Of a stretch of DNA of 64,000 bases, positions 36,266-48,415 are shown piece after piece (the first letter of the stretch is position 1; every line of letters begins with the position of its first letter). Position numbers and translations under genes: made by a program. The stretch covers positions 5,952,001 through 6,016,000 of the forward strand of contig JAQQWL010000011.1 in NCBI GenBank assembly GCA_038363925.1. Reading direction: 5' to 3'. The notes under the pieces are model-generated. The model ran no database searches. It was given only the letters and a program-made list of their open reading frames with translations, and was not told the DNA's origin. This stretch comes from Apiospora phragmitis (Eukaryota; Ascomycota; Sordariomycetes; Amphisphaeriales; Apiosporaceae).

Positions 36266-37003
36266 CTAACCAGGCATCTTGAATCGATCGCCACAAAAGA
36301 CACACTCAACAGCAGACGACTGCCCCGCCTCCGGAGCGGGTGCTGCGGCCTCCCAGGCAGTTGTTGTTGTTGAGGGCATGCCAGATGACGAGGGCGTAGC
36401 CGACGACCCGGTCTCGAACGTATTCTGCTCCGTGGTAGAGCGCTGCGGGGACGTGCTCCGGGGCGAGCGAGGGGGCTCCGACGCGTTGGTAGCAACGCTA
36501 TGTCCTTTGGGGATGCATGGATCGGGCCTTGGGGGAGGCGGCGGCCGGTTGCCGGGCCCCCCTTCTTCATCCTCCCCGGGAATTACGATAACGACGTGGC
36601 ACTGGAAGCCTGAGGGTCTAGGTCCGGGCGGTGGGATGTTCTTGGGCGGCACCGCGGGCATCATCACGACGACGTGACCCTTGGGTGTGCAAGGGTCGGG
36701 TCTCGCGGATGGAGGACCGGGCCTGGGAGGCCCTCCCGCCCGTCTGTTGAAGGTATAGGTAACGAAAAGACCCCTACACTGGGTCGATTCATGAGGTGGA
36801 GGGGAGCGGGAGCCTGGATTCGATCCGGGGTAGTGGCTGTCGGGATCCGTCGACGACTCTTGAACCAGTGCACCCCCAGCCTGACCAGCTGGAAGGTGGT
36901 TCCAAGCTCCAGCGAAGTTCTCGCACATATCCTCGAAGCAATGCTCCATAGATGGAGGAATGGCGACGATATAAACGCCGGGGCTCATCTTGAGAAGCGA
37001 CAT
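36266..37003 (-). CDS. Tandem family member 2, Pro-rich, unknown function
   Basis: Single-exon protein of 245 aa. It begins MSLLKMSPGVYIVAIPPSME, aligned with its two neighbours, followed by HCFEDMCENFAGAWNHLP, which occupies the place of the sister's W-containing helix. The middle is Gly/Pro-rich and holds an internal repeat: RPDPCTPKGHVVVMMP and RPDPCIPKGHSVATN, with a related CHVVIVIPGEDEEG between them. The C-terminus is Ser/Thr/Ala-rich and ends with a CxxC pair (VECVFCGDRFKMPG). No signal peptide or membrane span. A TATAAA lies about 103 bases upstream (37106-37111). Family and function are unrecognised; likely lineage-restricted. Confidence 0.62.
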   Translation of the reverse strand: MSLLKMSPGVYIVAIPPSMEHCFEDMCENFAGAWNHLPAGQAGGALVQESSTDPDSHYPGSNPGSRSPPPHESTQCRGLFVTYTFNRRAGGPPRPGPPSARPDPCTPKGHVVVMMPAVPPKNIPPPGPRPSGFQCHVVIVIPGEDEEGGPGNRPPPPPRPDPCIPKGHSVATNASEPPRSPRSTSPQRSTTEQNTFETGSSATPSSSGMPSTTTTAWEAAAPAPEAGQSSAVECVFCGDRFKMPG

Positions 37004-37718
37004 CTTTCTGTCGTTTGGTGAAGTAAAGTTTGATTTCTTTGCCTAGATCTTGTCTGTATTGCGTTGGGATAGGATAGCTGCTACGAGAGGGGTGGGATGA
37101 GATGCTTTATACCCCTTTACAGAGATGCAAAGGAGAAGTTTGGTACTACCTTGTCATAGGGAGTCATCGCCAGCAGCACGGCTGCCGTTGACTGTAAGTG
37201 ACTTACAATGTTCTGGAACACCGCCAGCGCCCGCGGTTTCATCTACGCGGTTCAGCAAACCTAGAATCGACATCCGAATGTACTGCGATGAGATCCGTAC
37301 ACCCAAGATGAACTTTTGTTTTTGTTTTCCTGTCGTAGCCAGCCAACTGAGGTGTTATACATAAAGCCGGAGAATTAATATAGTCTCCGACTCTCCTCGT
37401 TTGCTGGACAACTCCTGGAAGAAATGCTCAAATTGCACGCTATACTTGGGAAACGCAGCACTGTTTTCAGTTATGCCCTAAGTCTGTAGGGGAAGAAGAT
37501 CTACACGGATATGAAATAAGTGTTCACCCAATACCCGGCCCAAATAAATAGCCAGTAACCGCATTCTCTAAACGCCAGACTCCAGTCGCATTACCCATAA
37601 GAGCTCTCGAATGCTGCATTGCATTAGACCCCCTTTAACTTGAGGACACTGAGCGGGACAAGAAGACGTTTGCCGAAGCCGTCAGGCTTTCGTCTAGTTG
37701 TGGGCTTGGAATGCTTCA
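37004..37718. other. Promoter of tandem member 2 and 3' flank of Arp8
   Basis: This holds the TATAAA element (sense minus, 37106-37111) and the 3' flank of the Arp8 gene, which ends at 37719. No other gene is supported. Confidence 0.5.
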
Positions 37719-40074
37719 TCACCAAGCCCATAAGACCTTATGATGTAACACCCTTGCGCCCAACCTCTCATGCTCAAACGGCGTGATCCAACTGTCATTA
37801 GCCGGTAGTTTAGCGAATACACTAGCGCCTTTCCAGGTGACCACCTGCTCGTCCATATCACGAGCACTGCGGGAGACCAGAATTCGATCAAACAGGTCTG
37901 GGCGGCGGGCCTTCAGCTTGTCCTCGAGTGTTTGGGTGAAAGCGGGAGTCTTGGAGCCGCCGCCAATCACCATGATCGAGCCAAGGTAGTCGCGGAGTTT
38001 CTTATCGTCGCCCTTGGCAGCGTTCTGGATCGACGTAAGGATAGCAATATCAAGAGGTGCAACAGGCAGCACGGCATCGCGCTCAATAGCCAGCGTTTTG
38101 GCACTGCGAGCTGTCGAATCGACAAACATGCCCGGGGGTGGCGGGGCGGGTGATAGACCATTACGCACACCATTGGCACCGTTCGCACCCGGTGCGCCAC
38201 TAGGTGCCGGTGACGCCGTACCGTTGCTGTTAGCAGAGAAGAGGAAGGGGCCGGGTACAGGGGTGGAGGTGCCCTCCGGGGCGGGGGAGGGAGCATTGGA
38301 GCCCATGGGAGTGCCGTTCTCACGAGACAAGAAGTTGAAGGACTGTGACTTCTCTTTCATGGGAGTAGCAAGGTTCGGGTCCGAGGCAGAGGGCTGGAAT
38401 CCATTAGCACTGGAAGCAACCGATGGCTGAACCAGGGCCAGGATGGCTAGTTGAGCTGCCGATTGGGGGTCGTCAGGCACATCAACATCGTAGGAGTTGT
38501 ATGAACGGTCCATCAGCTTCCGGCGACCACGCAGTTTTGTGCTGTTGTCGAAGATGCTGGGCTCAAAGAAACCCATAGGGGCGAGGATCACCTCATCGTA
38601 GGTCTTGAACTGGTATTTATGGGTCGGTTGGTTGGGAGCGCGCAAGTGGAACTGGTACAGCTGTACGGATATGTCTGCTTGTTGCATGGTGCAGTGCTTG
38701 ATCTTGAGCTCCTCGGCCAGCAGGAAGTCATACCGTCGACGGAGATTGATGTCCTGGTAGGGGAAAGTTGTCGTAGAGCATCATCCTAATGAAGGTATCG
38801 GTGACATCAAAACCGCCGTACTTCATGTTGATCCTCGAGTCTTCTACCATAAGACCGTCCTCAACACAGGCAATGGATGTCTTCTGCGCACCAATATCTA
38901 CTACGCAAGCTTGGGTGTAGCCAGCACCGAATGCGGCAGCCATACTCTCCTGGATGAAGCAGACCCTGTTGAACTCAAACCAGGACATACAAGACTTCAG
39001 CACTTGCTCCACATAGCGCTTGTCGTATAGGTCCGGAATGACGAAGACGCAGCTATAGTTCCTCCAGCTACTGCTCTTGGTCAGTCCAAGTTCCTGTCGG
39101 ATTGCGCGATCTAGCAAGGTCTCGAAATCATCGCAGAGATGCTCGGCCGTAGTGTATTCGTCTTCGTTGAGCCATCCGTAATGCATGGGCCACCAGACTT
39201 TGAACTTGGGGTTTGAGTCGTCAGGCACTCGTAACGCAGCTTGGCCGATGAAGCAGGACGCGGCTGAGTTGGGGTCTTCGAGGTTCTCGAGATCGGTCCA
39301 TTCAACCTGCAAAGGATCATTGTGCGTCGGAATCTTCTCGGCCTCCGTCCTACGGTTGTAGTTCACCACCAGCTCCTTGGAATTGGGCAGAACCTTGCGC
39401 TTGTTGGCGCGCATTTCGACCTTGAGCTCGCTGCACATCTTCTGGTACTTCTTGGACCACTCTTCTCCGTACTGCTCGTCGGGGGTCTTCCCCTCGAACT
39501 TGCGGCGCGGCAGGGCCTCGTGCATCTCGGATTCCGTCTGCGGGAACTTGGTAGCGAGGGCTGTCGGTATCGTCTTGGGCAACGCATCACTGGCGAAGCC
39601 TATACGCAGGTTCTGGCTGCCTGGGTGTATGACGATAATCTTGGAGGGGTCCAACTGGCCATCGGCGGTCGCGGTGGCATCCTCAGCCCCTGGGAGGTCA
39701 AGTATGGGTAGTGGCACCTCGGCATGGCCGTTTCGGGCGAGGGCTCGGTCGCGGTCTTTCGCAGTCTGGACCAGCCGGTCTCGTGTTGCTTCGGCCTGGG
39801 GACGCAGGGCTAGGACCTGGTCATCGCGCTTCATGTAATCGGTATAGTAGTTCTTCTGGTTAATGGCGGGCACATCAGGCCAGTTGGTTTGCTTCATGCC
39901 ATTATCGGTTCGTTCGAGCCCTGGATAGAAGCAATACGCGTAAGCAGGCATTGCGTAGAGGGGACAGCAATCACCATCACGTAGCATAGCGACAGCGAAT
40001 ATGGCGATGATGGGATTTGATCAATGGGACTTACCTTCCCGAAGGAGAACGCGCTCGCTGACTTTGCCGACCAT
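37719..40074 (-). CDS. arp8: Actin-related protein 8 (INO80 complex)
   Basis: Nuclear actin-related subunit of the INO80 chromatin remodeller, which forms the Arp4-actin-Arp8 module that senses linker DNA. Exon 1 (40074-40035) encodes MVGKVSERVLLREG. A 114-nt intron follows, then exon 2 (39920-37719) opening LERTDNGMKQTNWPDVPAIN and NQKNYYTDYMKRDDQ. Actin-fold motifs include IIVIHPGSQNLRIGFASDAL, ACVVDIGAQKTSIACVEDG, GGFDVTDTFIRMMLYDNFP and near the end IMVIGGGSKTPAFTQTLEDK, finishing ARVLHHKVLWAW. A low-complexity Ser/Pro/Ala insertion lies in the middle, as is usual for fungal Arp8. Spliced length is 3n+1. One extra C in the run at 38760-38763 (GGGG on plus) breaks the frame between DNFP and the expected YQDINLRRRYDFLL. 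The corrected length is 746 aa. Confidence 0.93.
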
Positions 40075-40432
40075 GGTTGCAGAAGAATTGGATTGTGCGA
40101 CGTCCACGGAGGGAAAATGGTTACAACATTACCAACCCAAAGTTTTGAGCGACCTGACGTTTATTTTCAACTCCAGGCATTCCGCGCCTTGCATTGTTCG
40201 AGCTTCATCAGACTGCGCCAATCCACTTGCACGCCCCAGACCGACCCAATCGATAAGCGACAAGGTTGGGGGATGCACTGGCCCCCTGCAATTCCACTGT
40301 CATCAATTGATTTGTCCGCTAAGTAACTTATCATGACTCTCTGGATAAGTACATCCCGTGATCCATATTACTTTATCAGCTCACTTAGCCAATACCCCAT
40401 GGGCAGTATCTTGAAGATGACTGCCTACACAC
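40075..40432. other. Intergenic, Arp8 promoter
   Basis: 358 bases between the Arp8 start and the 3' end of the upstream minus-strand gene. No distinctive site was recognised. Confidence 0.5.
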
Positions 40433-41389
40433 TTATCTATTAAACCCGGCTTGAAGCTCTATTGGCGAGCGCCGTGGCTGGTCTGCCTGCAGCTCACTGG
40501 GTGATACCCAGCTCCCCATCTGTTTGTTTTCTGCCTCTGCCCATCTTGGCTCTGTTACTGTGGTCACAGCTGAGGCGGATGGCTCTCTGCGACGCCTGTG
40601 CCTGTGTCTCAGGATCAACCACAGCGCAGCTACTCCGGCTCCCACCAGTACTGCAAGCCCTCCGACAACGCCGCCGAAAATTACGCCAGTGTTGCTGGTA
40701 TTGTTGCCTGTGCTGTTGGCGCTGTTTCTTGTGCTCATGGCGTTTCCTGCACCCTGTGTCTCCGTCGTTGTCTCTATAGCTGATGTCGGAGATGTTTGGG
40801 TCAGTATCGAGGAGCTTGGTAGTTGTGTTGCTGGGTACCCAAGCTCGCCCCGGATGTCCCTGGAACTGAATTTGATTTCGGAGTAGCTGAAGATGTGGTG
40901 ATGACGACTGCTTTGGGCGACAGCATATAGTGAGCGGTATTAGCCTCGGGCCCGCAGTGGAAATATTCGTACGTCTGGTCCAGGCCAACGGTGAGTATCG
41001 CCATGGAGCAAAACCGTGATTGGGGATCTGAAGGTGTGCTACATGAAACTCGTGTCAGACCGTGGGTCTATTTGTAGTATATGTTGTATGGTATCTGTGG
41101 TTCACACACGGGGGGGGGCATACCATGTCCACGTCGTTATACTTGGGTTATTACTCAGGCTGCCACAACCATCTGTGCATGTGTTCGTGTCAAAGCAGTA
41201 GCCTCCAAGGCCGCAGTCCGACACTGCGAGGACGGTAACAGGGCAAAACCCCCAAAGTCCATGGGACGTGTCGACTCGACAGCCATATCCCGACGGAGCC
41301 AACCAAGGCTCGGACGGATTTCCGTCATGATAACCACATGTCGAAACGACGCTTAGAGCTTCTCGAGGGGCTACAGTGATAGTGGACAT
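40433..41389 (-). CDS. Single-pass S/T-rich membrane protein with Cys-rich ectodomain
   Basis: Resembles the many fungal cell-surface proteins with a Cys-rich outer domain, Ser/Thr stalk and one membrane span. Exons are 41389-41124 and 41038-40433, with an 85-nt intron. The ectodomain has CGYHDGNPSEPW, CRVDTSHGLWGFCPVTVLAV and SDCGLGGYCFDTNTCTDGCG. The stalk is Ser/Thr-rich (SSSILTQTSPTSAIETTTET), then comes the span VIFGGVVGGLAVLVGAGVAA followed by LWLILRHRHRRRR and a short cytosolic tail. Spliced length is 3n+2. A base is probably missing near 40833-40841 (GGGTACCC on plus), where the frame must change before the stalk. The start is uncertain: no clear signal peptide precedes MSTITVAPREAL, so a further 5' exon or the ATG at 41464 is possible. 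Confidence 0.6.
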
Positions 41390-41944
41390 GCTCGCAACTC
41401 GGCGGTGATTTGAACAAGGACGAAGATGAATGCTGTCGGTGTTGAACCAGCTGCTCAGCCACAAGATGGCCTCAAGGCTTTGCTACGGTGCACTGCTTTA
41501 AGACTACATGAAGAGGCGTTACCATCCCTTCGGTTCAACATTTCTACCAGTACGTGCTATATATAAGAAGAAAGGCCATCGCGGCTAATACATGCTTCTT
41601 TCCAATTAGCATGAGATGGAAGATGCAGGGGCCCAAGATGTTGGTTCGAAGTTTTGATGCTTCGACCAATAGCACACTGTTGGGGGTGAAGGCCAAATGT
41701 TACAAAGACGGGGATTGGTCGTGGTCAATTGATGACAGGGGCTCTACGATGCAGGCGCCCTACCCGAGCACTTGGGACCATGATAAAATAAGCGCTGGTT
41801 CGGGTGCCTGCCATGAAGCAAACCAACTGCTATTTTTTTAATGAAAGTGTACTTAAGGCGCCTTCGACCGACTACTTTCATTCTTGAGTATAGACCCCAG
41901 CGTACCTACTCTGTTGGAAAGGCACATAGCCCGTATTTACATCA
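41390..41944. other. Divergent intergenic region
   Basis: This lies between the surface-protein gene (minus) and the GT69 gene (plus). A plus frame at 41554-41841 has no domain and is not called. Confidence 0.5.
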
Positions 41945-43234
41945 ATGATGATTGCCACGAGAAGGTCGGTGAACTTTGCCAGTTGCCTCATCTTCCTGGC
42001 TCTTGTGCTATACATTCTGCACCGTCAACAGGGCGAGTCTTCGTCTTCTGCCCTCGATGAAGTCCATACAGGAGTTGAGACTGTGGCAACCTCCGAATCA
42101 GCGGAGCCAAAGGTGCTTTCGCAGGCCGAAACCATAGCCTATGTTGCGTCTATTCTTGACCCGAAGGACGTACATATTCCTCGACTACGGTGCCCATTAC
42201 CAGATTCAAAGAGGTATAAACACCTGAAGACCAGGCGTACTCGAAAACCGCCAGTCCAATACCACTTTGCCTTGAACTTGCGGCAGTGCCTAAAACTGTT
42301 ACCTCAGCTGCTGGGAAGCGTGGTGGAAGCCATCCGGTTCTTGGGCCCGGAGAAATGTGCCTTGTCCATCATTGAGGGGAACTCGGAAGATGGGACTCCA
42401 GAGGTACTGGCAGCCCTGCAGAGGGAGCTGGGGAAGCTCATGGGAGACCGCGTGCGCAGCGTCCTAGGCGACAACATTGACCCTGTTTCTCTGGGTTCGC
42501 CAGGAGGAGCAAGATTCAGCCGGCTCGCCGAGCTGCGCAATATGGCGCTTCAGCCACTTGTCCAACACGCAGAGCGATACGCAGACGATGCCACTGTCAT
42601 CTTCATCAACGACGTCGCCATCTGCACGGAGGACATCTTGGAGTTGGTGCACCAGCGCCGCGCTCTACGTGCCGACATGACGTGCGCGATGGACTGGATC
42701 GTGGGCGATGACGGCCGCTCTCTCTTCTACGACTCGTACATCGCCCGCGCCGCGAACGGCGATCTCTTCTTCGACATCCCGCCCGAGACCGGGAGTTTCG
42801 GGCACGGGGTGAACGGGCTGTTCTGGAACGAACCAGTCGCCCGGGCCCGGCTCGAAGCGCGCCTGCCGTTCCAGGTCTTCTCGTGCTGGAACGGCGCCGT
42901 GTCGTTTGCAGCCAAGCCGATCCTGGAGCGCAAGCTGGCCTTCCGTGTCGCGCGGGAGGATCTGGGAGAGTGCTATGGCGGCGAGCCGCAGCTCTTCTGT
43001 AAGGACATGGCGTTCCAGGGGTATGGTAAGATCGCGGTGGTGCCCAGCGTCAACCTGGAATACTCGGTCGAGAAGGGGGAGATGCTCAAGAAACTCAAGG
43101 GGTTCGTATCCTCCTCAGTGAAAAACGACAGCGCGAAGGAGGCTATTACCTGGCAACCGCCGCCTGATCAGGTCAAATGCATGCCGACTTTCAACAACCA
43201 GTACTGGAGGCCCTGGAACGATACCTTAGTATGA
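41945..43234 (+). CDS. GT69 family (CAP59/CMT1-like) mannosyltransferase
   Basis: Type II Golgi glycosyltransferase, likely alpha-1,3-mannosyltransferase by family. Single exon, 429 aa. The N-terminal anchor NFASCLIFLALVLYIL spans about residues 10-25 after a basic start (MMIATRRS). The catalytic region begins YHFALNLRQCLKLLPQLLGS and continues CALSIIEGNSEDGTPEVLAA. The candidate metal-binding acidic motif is in VIFINDVAICTEDILELVHQ, followed by DMTCAMDWIVGDDGRSLFYD and SCWNGAVSFAAKPILERKLA. The C-terminus has GECYGGEPQLFCKDMAFQG. These are the hallmark blocks of GT69 proteins such as cryptococcal Cap59 and Cmt1. Codon use is GC-rich and undisturbed, with no frame break. The acceptor glycan is unknown. 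Confidence 0.85.
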   Translation: MMIATRRSVNFASCLIFLALVLYILHRQQGESSSSALDEVHTGVETVATSESAEPKVLSQAETIAYVASILDPKDVHIPRLRCPLPDSKRYKHLKTRRTRKPPVQYHFALNLRQCLKLLPQLLGSVVEAIRFLGPEKCALSIIEGNSEDGTPEVLAALQRELGKLMGDRVRSVLGDNIDPVSLGSPGGARFSRLAELRNMALQPLVQHAERYADDATVIFINDVAICTEDILELVHQRRALRADMTCAMDWIVGDDGRSLFYDSYIARAANGDLFFDIPPETGSFGHGVNGLFWNEPVARARLEARLPFQVFSCWNGAVSFAAKPILERKLAFRVAREDLGECYGGEPQLFCKDMAFQGYGKIAVVPSVNLEYSVEKGEMLKKLKGFVSSSVKNDSAKEAITWQPPPDQVKCMPTFNNQYWRPWNDTLV

Positions 43235-46164
43235 TGCAAGTGTTCCCCATGCAGCCTATGAATGAGAGAATATTCTATAAACAATAGCTTTTGATGTGAA
43301 CTCTCCCCCTGAAACTCCTAGTAGTTGACCACTTCCTGGGGTGTTTGGCGGATTGATACCGAACTCGTAGAACCAACGCTCTTTCTGACTGGCGATGCGC
43401 ACTGCCATTGTTCTCTTCACATTTCAAGTGACAATCCGTACATAAGAAGTATAACGCCATGGTAGTAAGCAAGTATGCTATAACGAATAAAAAGGCATGG
43501 CGGAAATCGTGCATGCGTGTGACCTTGAGTGATATGAGCGCTTGGCGCCTGCAATTTCAAGCCAGACTCTATCTCTCTCACTTTCTCGACCTACTTAATC
43601 GGGAAACCCGTCATAAAGTAGCGGTCTCTAGAGCGACCAGGCCCCCCACCCTTTGATGTGTTATATGGCGATGCCGGCGACAAACTGTACATATATAAAG
43701 TAGGTAGATCATACATGCGCAACTAGTAGGGCGACAATAAATACAAGCGAAGGATGGTGCCGGTTTCCTCGGCGTTAAGCAGATGAAATCGCCCCAATAA
43801 AAAAGCCTGACTATTAGTATCGTACCAGCCCGCTCGGATCTGCCCAGCAGGCAGAAGAGCAAGGCTGGTAGAGCAGAATGTGTGTTGCAATTGGCAATAA
43901 CATTATCAATACATGCACTTGCTGCAAGACAGGGGTTGCTTGGACATGCAAAGGAAAACTCGGTAGGCCTACGATTGGATGGCAGGTGGAGATAGGGAGA
44001 TGCAACCACCCAGCCAGTCGGATCCGAGTGCAGACCGGTAGTTCGATTTCACTGCAGTGGAATGCATCCGCCCGTATTGCGGTCTGTCTTTTGGAAGGGG
44101 GTGTCAGAATGTCTTGCATGCACCAACCCTCGATCCTCAAAGCATGTAGGGAGCGAATACCAACACACATTCCTTGGAAGGACGGCGAACTTCCGGAAGG
44201 GACTGGGAAGGGGGGAAAACAAAAGTTAGAGATCAGGGGTCCAGCCAGCTATGCTGCATGCTTACATACAGTCGGGCTTTGAGCCTTTAACCTGCGCGAG
44301 TCAGAGTTACCCAGGTACCTCTGCGTGTATTGGTCCGGTTTTTGTCTGTTGAGCCGGAAGATCTCTATCTTTTAATTAGTGAATCCGTAGCCTCCGGGGG
44401 CCTCGGCTCCCCTGATGGCTGTTTATTGAAGAACGAACAACACGTTTTTCTTTTGATGCACAAGTGCCATGGTAGGACGAACATGTGTGAGGAATCTGCG
44501 GTGAGACGGAGTATAAAAACGCACCGGGCAGAAAGGGTAGAAAGGGCAGCTGACCGCAAAGTGTTCGGTCCTATTAGATCAGCAGCTCTTGTTGGGTTTG
44601 GTTGCTTAGGGATGCACCGGGATGAGCAGTTAGGTATGAGATCATCGCCAGTTAGGGAATGGGGGCAGCATGGGGTTCTTGAGCAGAGCAAGGGTCTCTG
44701 TTGCGAAAGCAGAATTCCGCTTGCGTCGGTCGCTGTACTGTAATGAGCAAATATCTATGCACATACTTTATTTTCTGGAGCGAAATCCTTCCCTGTCAGC
44801 ATTATTATTGTCATCCAGTCTTAATTCCTCTACTCTAACATTCCCGTGTCTCGCTTCGCTCCACTGGGACTGGGCCGCCTGTCTCTTTCGTCTGCGATAT
44901 TACATGCCTCTAACCTAATGTATGATTGATTGATTGATTTATTCTTAGCATCCCGCCCAGTTCCATTCATTCATTCCACCCACTCATAGGGCGCCCTGTC
45001 GCTTATCTGAAGTTGCTTGCTTCCGTCAGATCTAAAATATCATCACAAAGACAGCATACCTACCTACGGGCCTCGGTCAATCCGCAGATGACTTCTGCTT
45101 GTCCGTTCCACAGTCATTGCCATGTCTTGACTCAAGATCCATTCTTCTGTATGCTCTTGAATCGCTCGTTGCTCGCTCCCTCCGTTACCGATATCTTCCC
45201 ACTCTTCACCGCCTCGCAGGCCAATCCCCTTTTGCCCATCTTCTTATGTACATGCAAACCCTTCCCAACTTCCAGTCCAGGTTAAGCCAGGTTTTAAACC
45301 TAGTGCAGGAACCAACTTTACTAGACGCCATAAGTCGGAACTCTCTGACTGGTGGCCGACCAACGGACCGCCCAATCCTCTCGCTGGACCCTGAACCAGC
45401 GCCCAGACGAGCCGAGTCGGGCGACGCTTCTGATCCCATTGTTGTGGGTTAAGCCGCCTGTGTGTGCGATTTCTTGTGGAATCCGTGGGACGTGCTAGCC
45501 TATACCCACCGCAGCACGATTGCATGTGTGAATCGCCCCCATTAGACTATAATATATTTCCCCAGTCTCCAATTATTTCTCTAGCCTGCCCGTGGTCTTC
45601 CCAGTCTTTCGAAGAAGAAGAAGAAGAAGAATCGCAGTGGTGCATATCGGTCGGTATGTATCCTTCTCGTATCAATCCGGACTAACGTTCGTTCTCCTTT
45701 GCCGCCTCAAGACGCCATCGGCGCAGTCGGGCTAGCTTGGTGGAGAAAAAAAAGGGTTTCGATACATACACGACTCGCTCTGTCAACGCCCCGTCAATAA
45801 GATTGTCTGTCGCTGGCGCTTGAAGAGAGATCATAGTCGGTTGTGTAGATCCGCTTGTTTTTGGTGTTACCCGTTACTCGTCCTGGAATACTTAGATCCT
45901 GCGTTGCTGACTAGCTAGCAACAGCCACTGTTACAGATTCGCCCGTCCTTTTATTGTATCGCTTTGTTTCGCAAAAAGGGGCTTGATCGTTTATAAACCC
46001 CTCCGTCCCCCGATCTTTACGTACCAGCGACCACGAGAAATTGATTATTTGACCGTGGACTGATCAAAACGTCACATCGAACACCTGTAGTCGATTCACG
46101 GCCGAGCGCACAAGCAAGCTTTCATGATCATTGCGCCTTCAACGCGTCCAAATACACTGGCGTA
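43235..46164. other. 2.9-kb intergenic region / long upstream region of the F-box gene
   Basis: No gene is supported. Simple repeats occur at about 44926-44943 (TGAT)n, 44964-44977 (CATT)n and 45607-45632 (GAA-rich). CT-rich tracts near 45000-46140 suggest a long leader for the F-box/WD40 gene. Confidence 0.5.
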
Positions 46165-48415
46165 ATGCCGAGTACAACAACACCTTCGGAGCGGACATGT
46201 CTCCCTCCAACAACAGCCGCCGTCTACCTTCACAACGTCCCTTCCACATCAAGCGCTAGCGCTTTCTCATACGACACAGGAGCAGGCGGGATGGAGAAAG
46301 AAGGAGCGGTGGACCACTGCAGACCGACCGCAGCACACCCTTTTCGGCGCAAGCAGAGCCTCAGCTCGTCTGTAACATGGCGCCAACGACCGAAATCCTT
46401 AGTGCTGGGCTTCGATGGCGAGGGAATGGCAACGGCGAAGACACAATCCCGAACGATGTACGGTTTCAGGCAATTCAAGAGGCAGGCCCAAGCATGGATT
46501 TCGAACCGGGGCATAAGTCAGGCACCTCACTCAAGGGCAGAATACGTCGAGCGTCGATGAGCCTTGTAAAGGGCATCGTACAGCGCCGCGACCGCCGCTC
46601 ATCAGAACCCAGCAACGCCCTTCTCGATTGCCAGGACGATCAGCAACCACGGCCAACGACGTCTCACTCTGCTTGGCACAAGTTGCGCCAAGCTACCAGT
46701 TTCCGACATCCGAAGTTTGCAACCAACAGCCGGGGGAACCTGGAGACTATCTATTCGCCTTTGGAGTCCAACTTCTCGAATGTTCCGGTTCCTGGGCGCG
46801 GTCTTGAGCCTCCTATCATCCCTCGTCACACCGGCGCTGCTGCTAAGGCCTCGGCTGCCCTCCAAAACGAGTACTTGGCCTTTGCGCTCCAGCACGAGGA
46901 CTACTGGGTTGAATATTCTCAAAATGACCGCGAAAGTGGCATTGGCATCAATTTGGGTTCTTCCACTGAGCTTGGTCTCAGTCAATCCAATATCGCCCAG
47001 GACCCTGCCATCAGCAGGGTCGACTTCATTTCCCGGCTGCCTTCGGAACTCGCCATCCAGGTACTGTCGTATCTGGGCGCAACGCACCTCGCTGCCGCGT
47101 CCAGAGTTTCTAGGGCGTGGGGGTGGTCGTTAACGACCAACAAATTTGGCGTGATTCTTTCTTGAGGGAGAAAACCGTGACGTTTGCAACCGGTGCACCA
47201 GTTCCGGCTGGGATGGGATTGGGCGTGCCGCGAGTCCAGCCGGGTAATGACTGGCAGAAGATCTATCGGGCCAAGCATGAGTTGGAGAAGAAGTGGAAGC
47301 AGGGCAACAAAGCTCGCCCCGTCTATCTAAATGGACACTTCGACAGCATTTACTGCTTGCAGTTCGATGAGTGAGTTATATGAAAGTTCCGCGCCGCGTT
47401 CCTTGGCTGACTCGTTTCTAGATCTAAAATCATCACTGGCTCACGGGACAAGACGATTCGCATTTGGGACATGCGGACTTTCGAGTGTCGGCTTGTGATT
47501 GGACCCCCGGAAGTGGTCAACGACACCTCGGTTCTGTTTGATGCGAATGGCAGACCAACTCATTACACATCTGGACCGGATGCCGAAAGAGCACACGAGT
47601 CCTTCCCGGCCACTGTGTCATTTCCAGTCCACCACAAAGCATCCATCCTGTGCATGCAGTACGACGATGGCATCTTAGTCACGGGCTCGTCTGACTCCAC
47701 TTGCATTGTGTACAACATCAAGTCCGGCTACCGCCCAGTCCGCCGCCTTAAACACCACACAGCCGCCGTGCTAGATTTGGCGTTTGACGATAGGCATATT
47801 GTCACTTGCTCCAAGGATATCACTATATGTGTTTGGGATCGTAACACTGGTGCGCTCTTAAGGCAACTGAAAGGCCACACTGGACCAGTCAACGCTGTTC
47901 AGCTGCGTGGCAACACCATAGTCTCGTGCTCTGGCGACTTCCGTGTCAAGATGTGGAATATCGACAGCGGCAAAGTGATCCGGGAGTTTTCTGGCCACAC
48001 CAAAGGCCTTGCGTGCAGTCAGTTCTCCGAAGATGGGCGGTACATTGCGTCCGCTGGCAGCGACAAGGTCATCCGCATCTGGGATGCCAATACGGGAGAG
48101 TGCATTCGTGAGATGCAGGCCCACGAGAGCCTGGTCAGAAGTCTGCACATCGACAGTATCAGCGGTCGTCTTATCAGTGGCAGCTATGATACGGACATGA
48201 AGGTATTCGACATGGAGTCTGGAAACCAGCTCTTGGACTTCCCTCGGTGGCACGCAAGCTGGGTACTGAGCGCCAAGAGTGACTACCGCCGCATCGTCAG
48301 CACGGGACAGGACCCCAAGATCCTCATCATGGACTTTGGCGCGGACGTGAGAGACGTGGATCTGTTGGAGAGCGCTCATATGGAGGATATGGCGAAGGGG
48401 GCAGGTTTCATCTGA
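46165..48415 (+). CDS. F-box/WD40 repeat protein (SCF substrate receptor)
   Basis: Probable substrate-recruiting subunit of an SCF ubiquitin ligase. Exons are about 46165-47370 and 47422-48415. The F-box is SRLPSELAIQVLSYLGATHL with AAASRVSRAWG after it. A linker (YRAKHELEKKWKQGNKARP) leads into seven or so WD repeats: YLNGHFDSIYCLQFDE, ITGSRDKTIRIWDMRTF, HHKASILCMQYDDGILVTGS, HHTAAVLDLAFDDRHIVTCS, LKGHTGPVNAVQLRGNTIVS, FSGHTKGLACSQFSEDGRYI, and later ones ending ILIMDFGADV. The frame breaks at the G run 47119-47123, where one G appears missing between SRAWG and VVVNDQQIW. A second lost base is implied upstream of about 46500 if the start is 46165; otherwise the start may be 46377. Neurospora FWD-1/Slimb-like receptors are a plausible comparison, but orthology is not established. 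Confidence 0.82.

Noticed and set aside
41554..41841. Plus-strand frame upstream of the GT69 gene
   Set aside because: No domain, signal or conserved pattern; it falls in a divergent promoter region.
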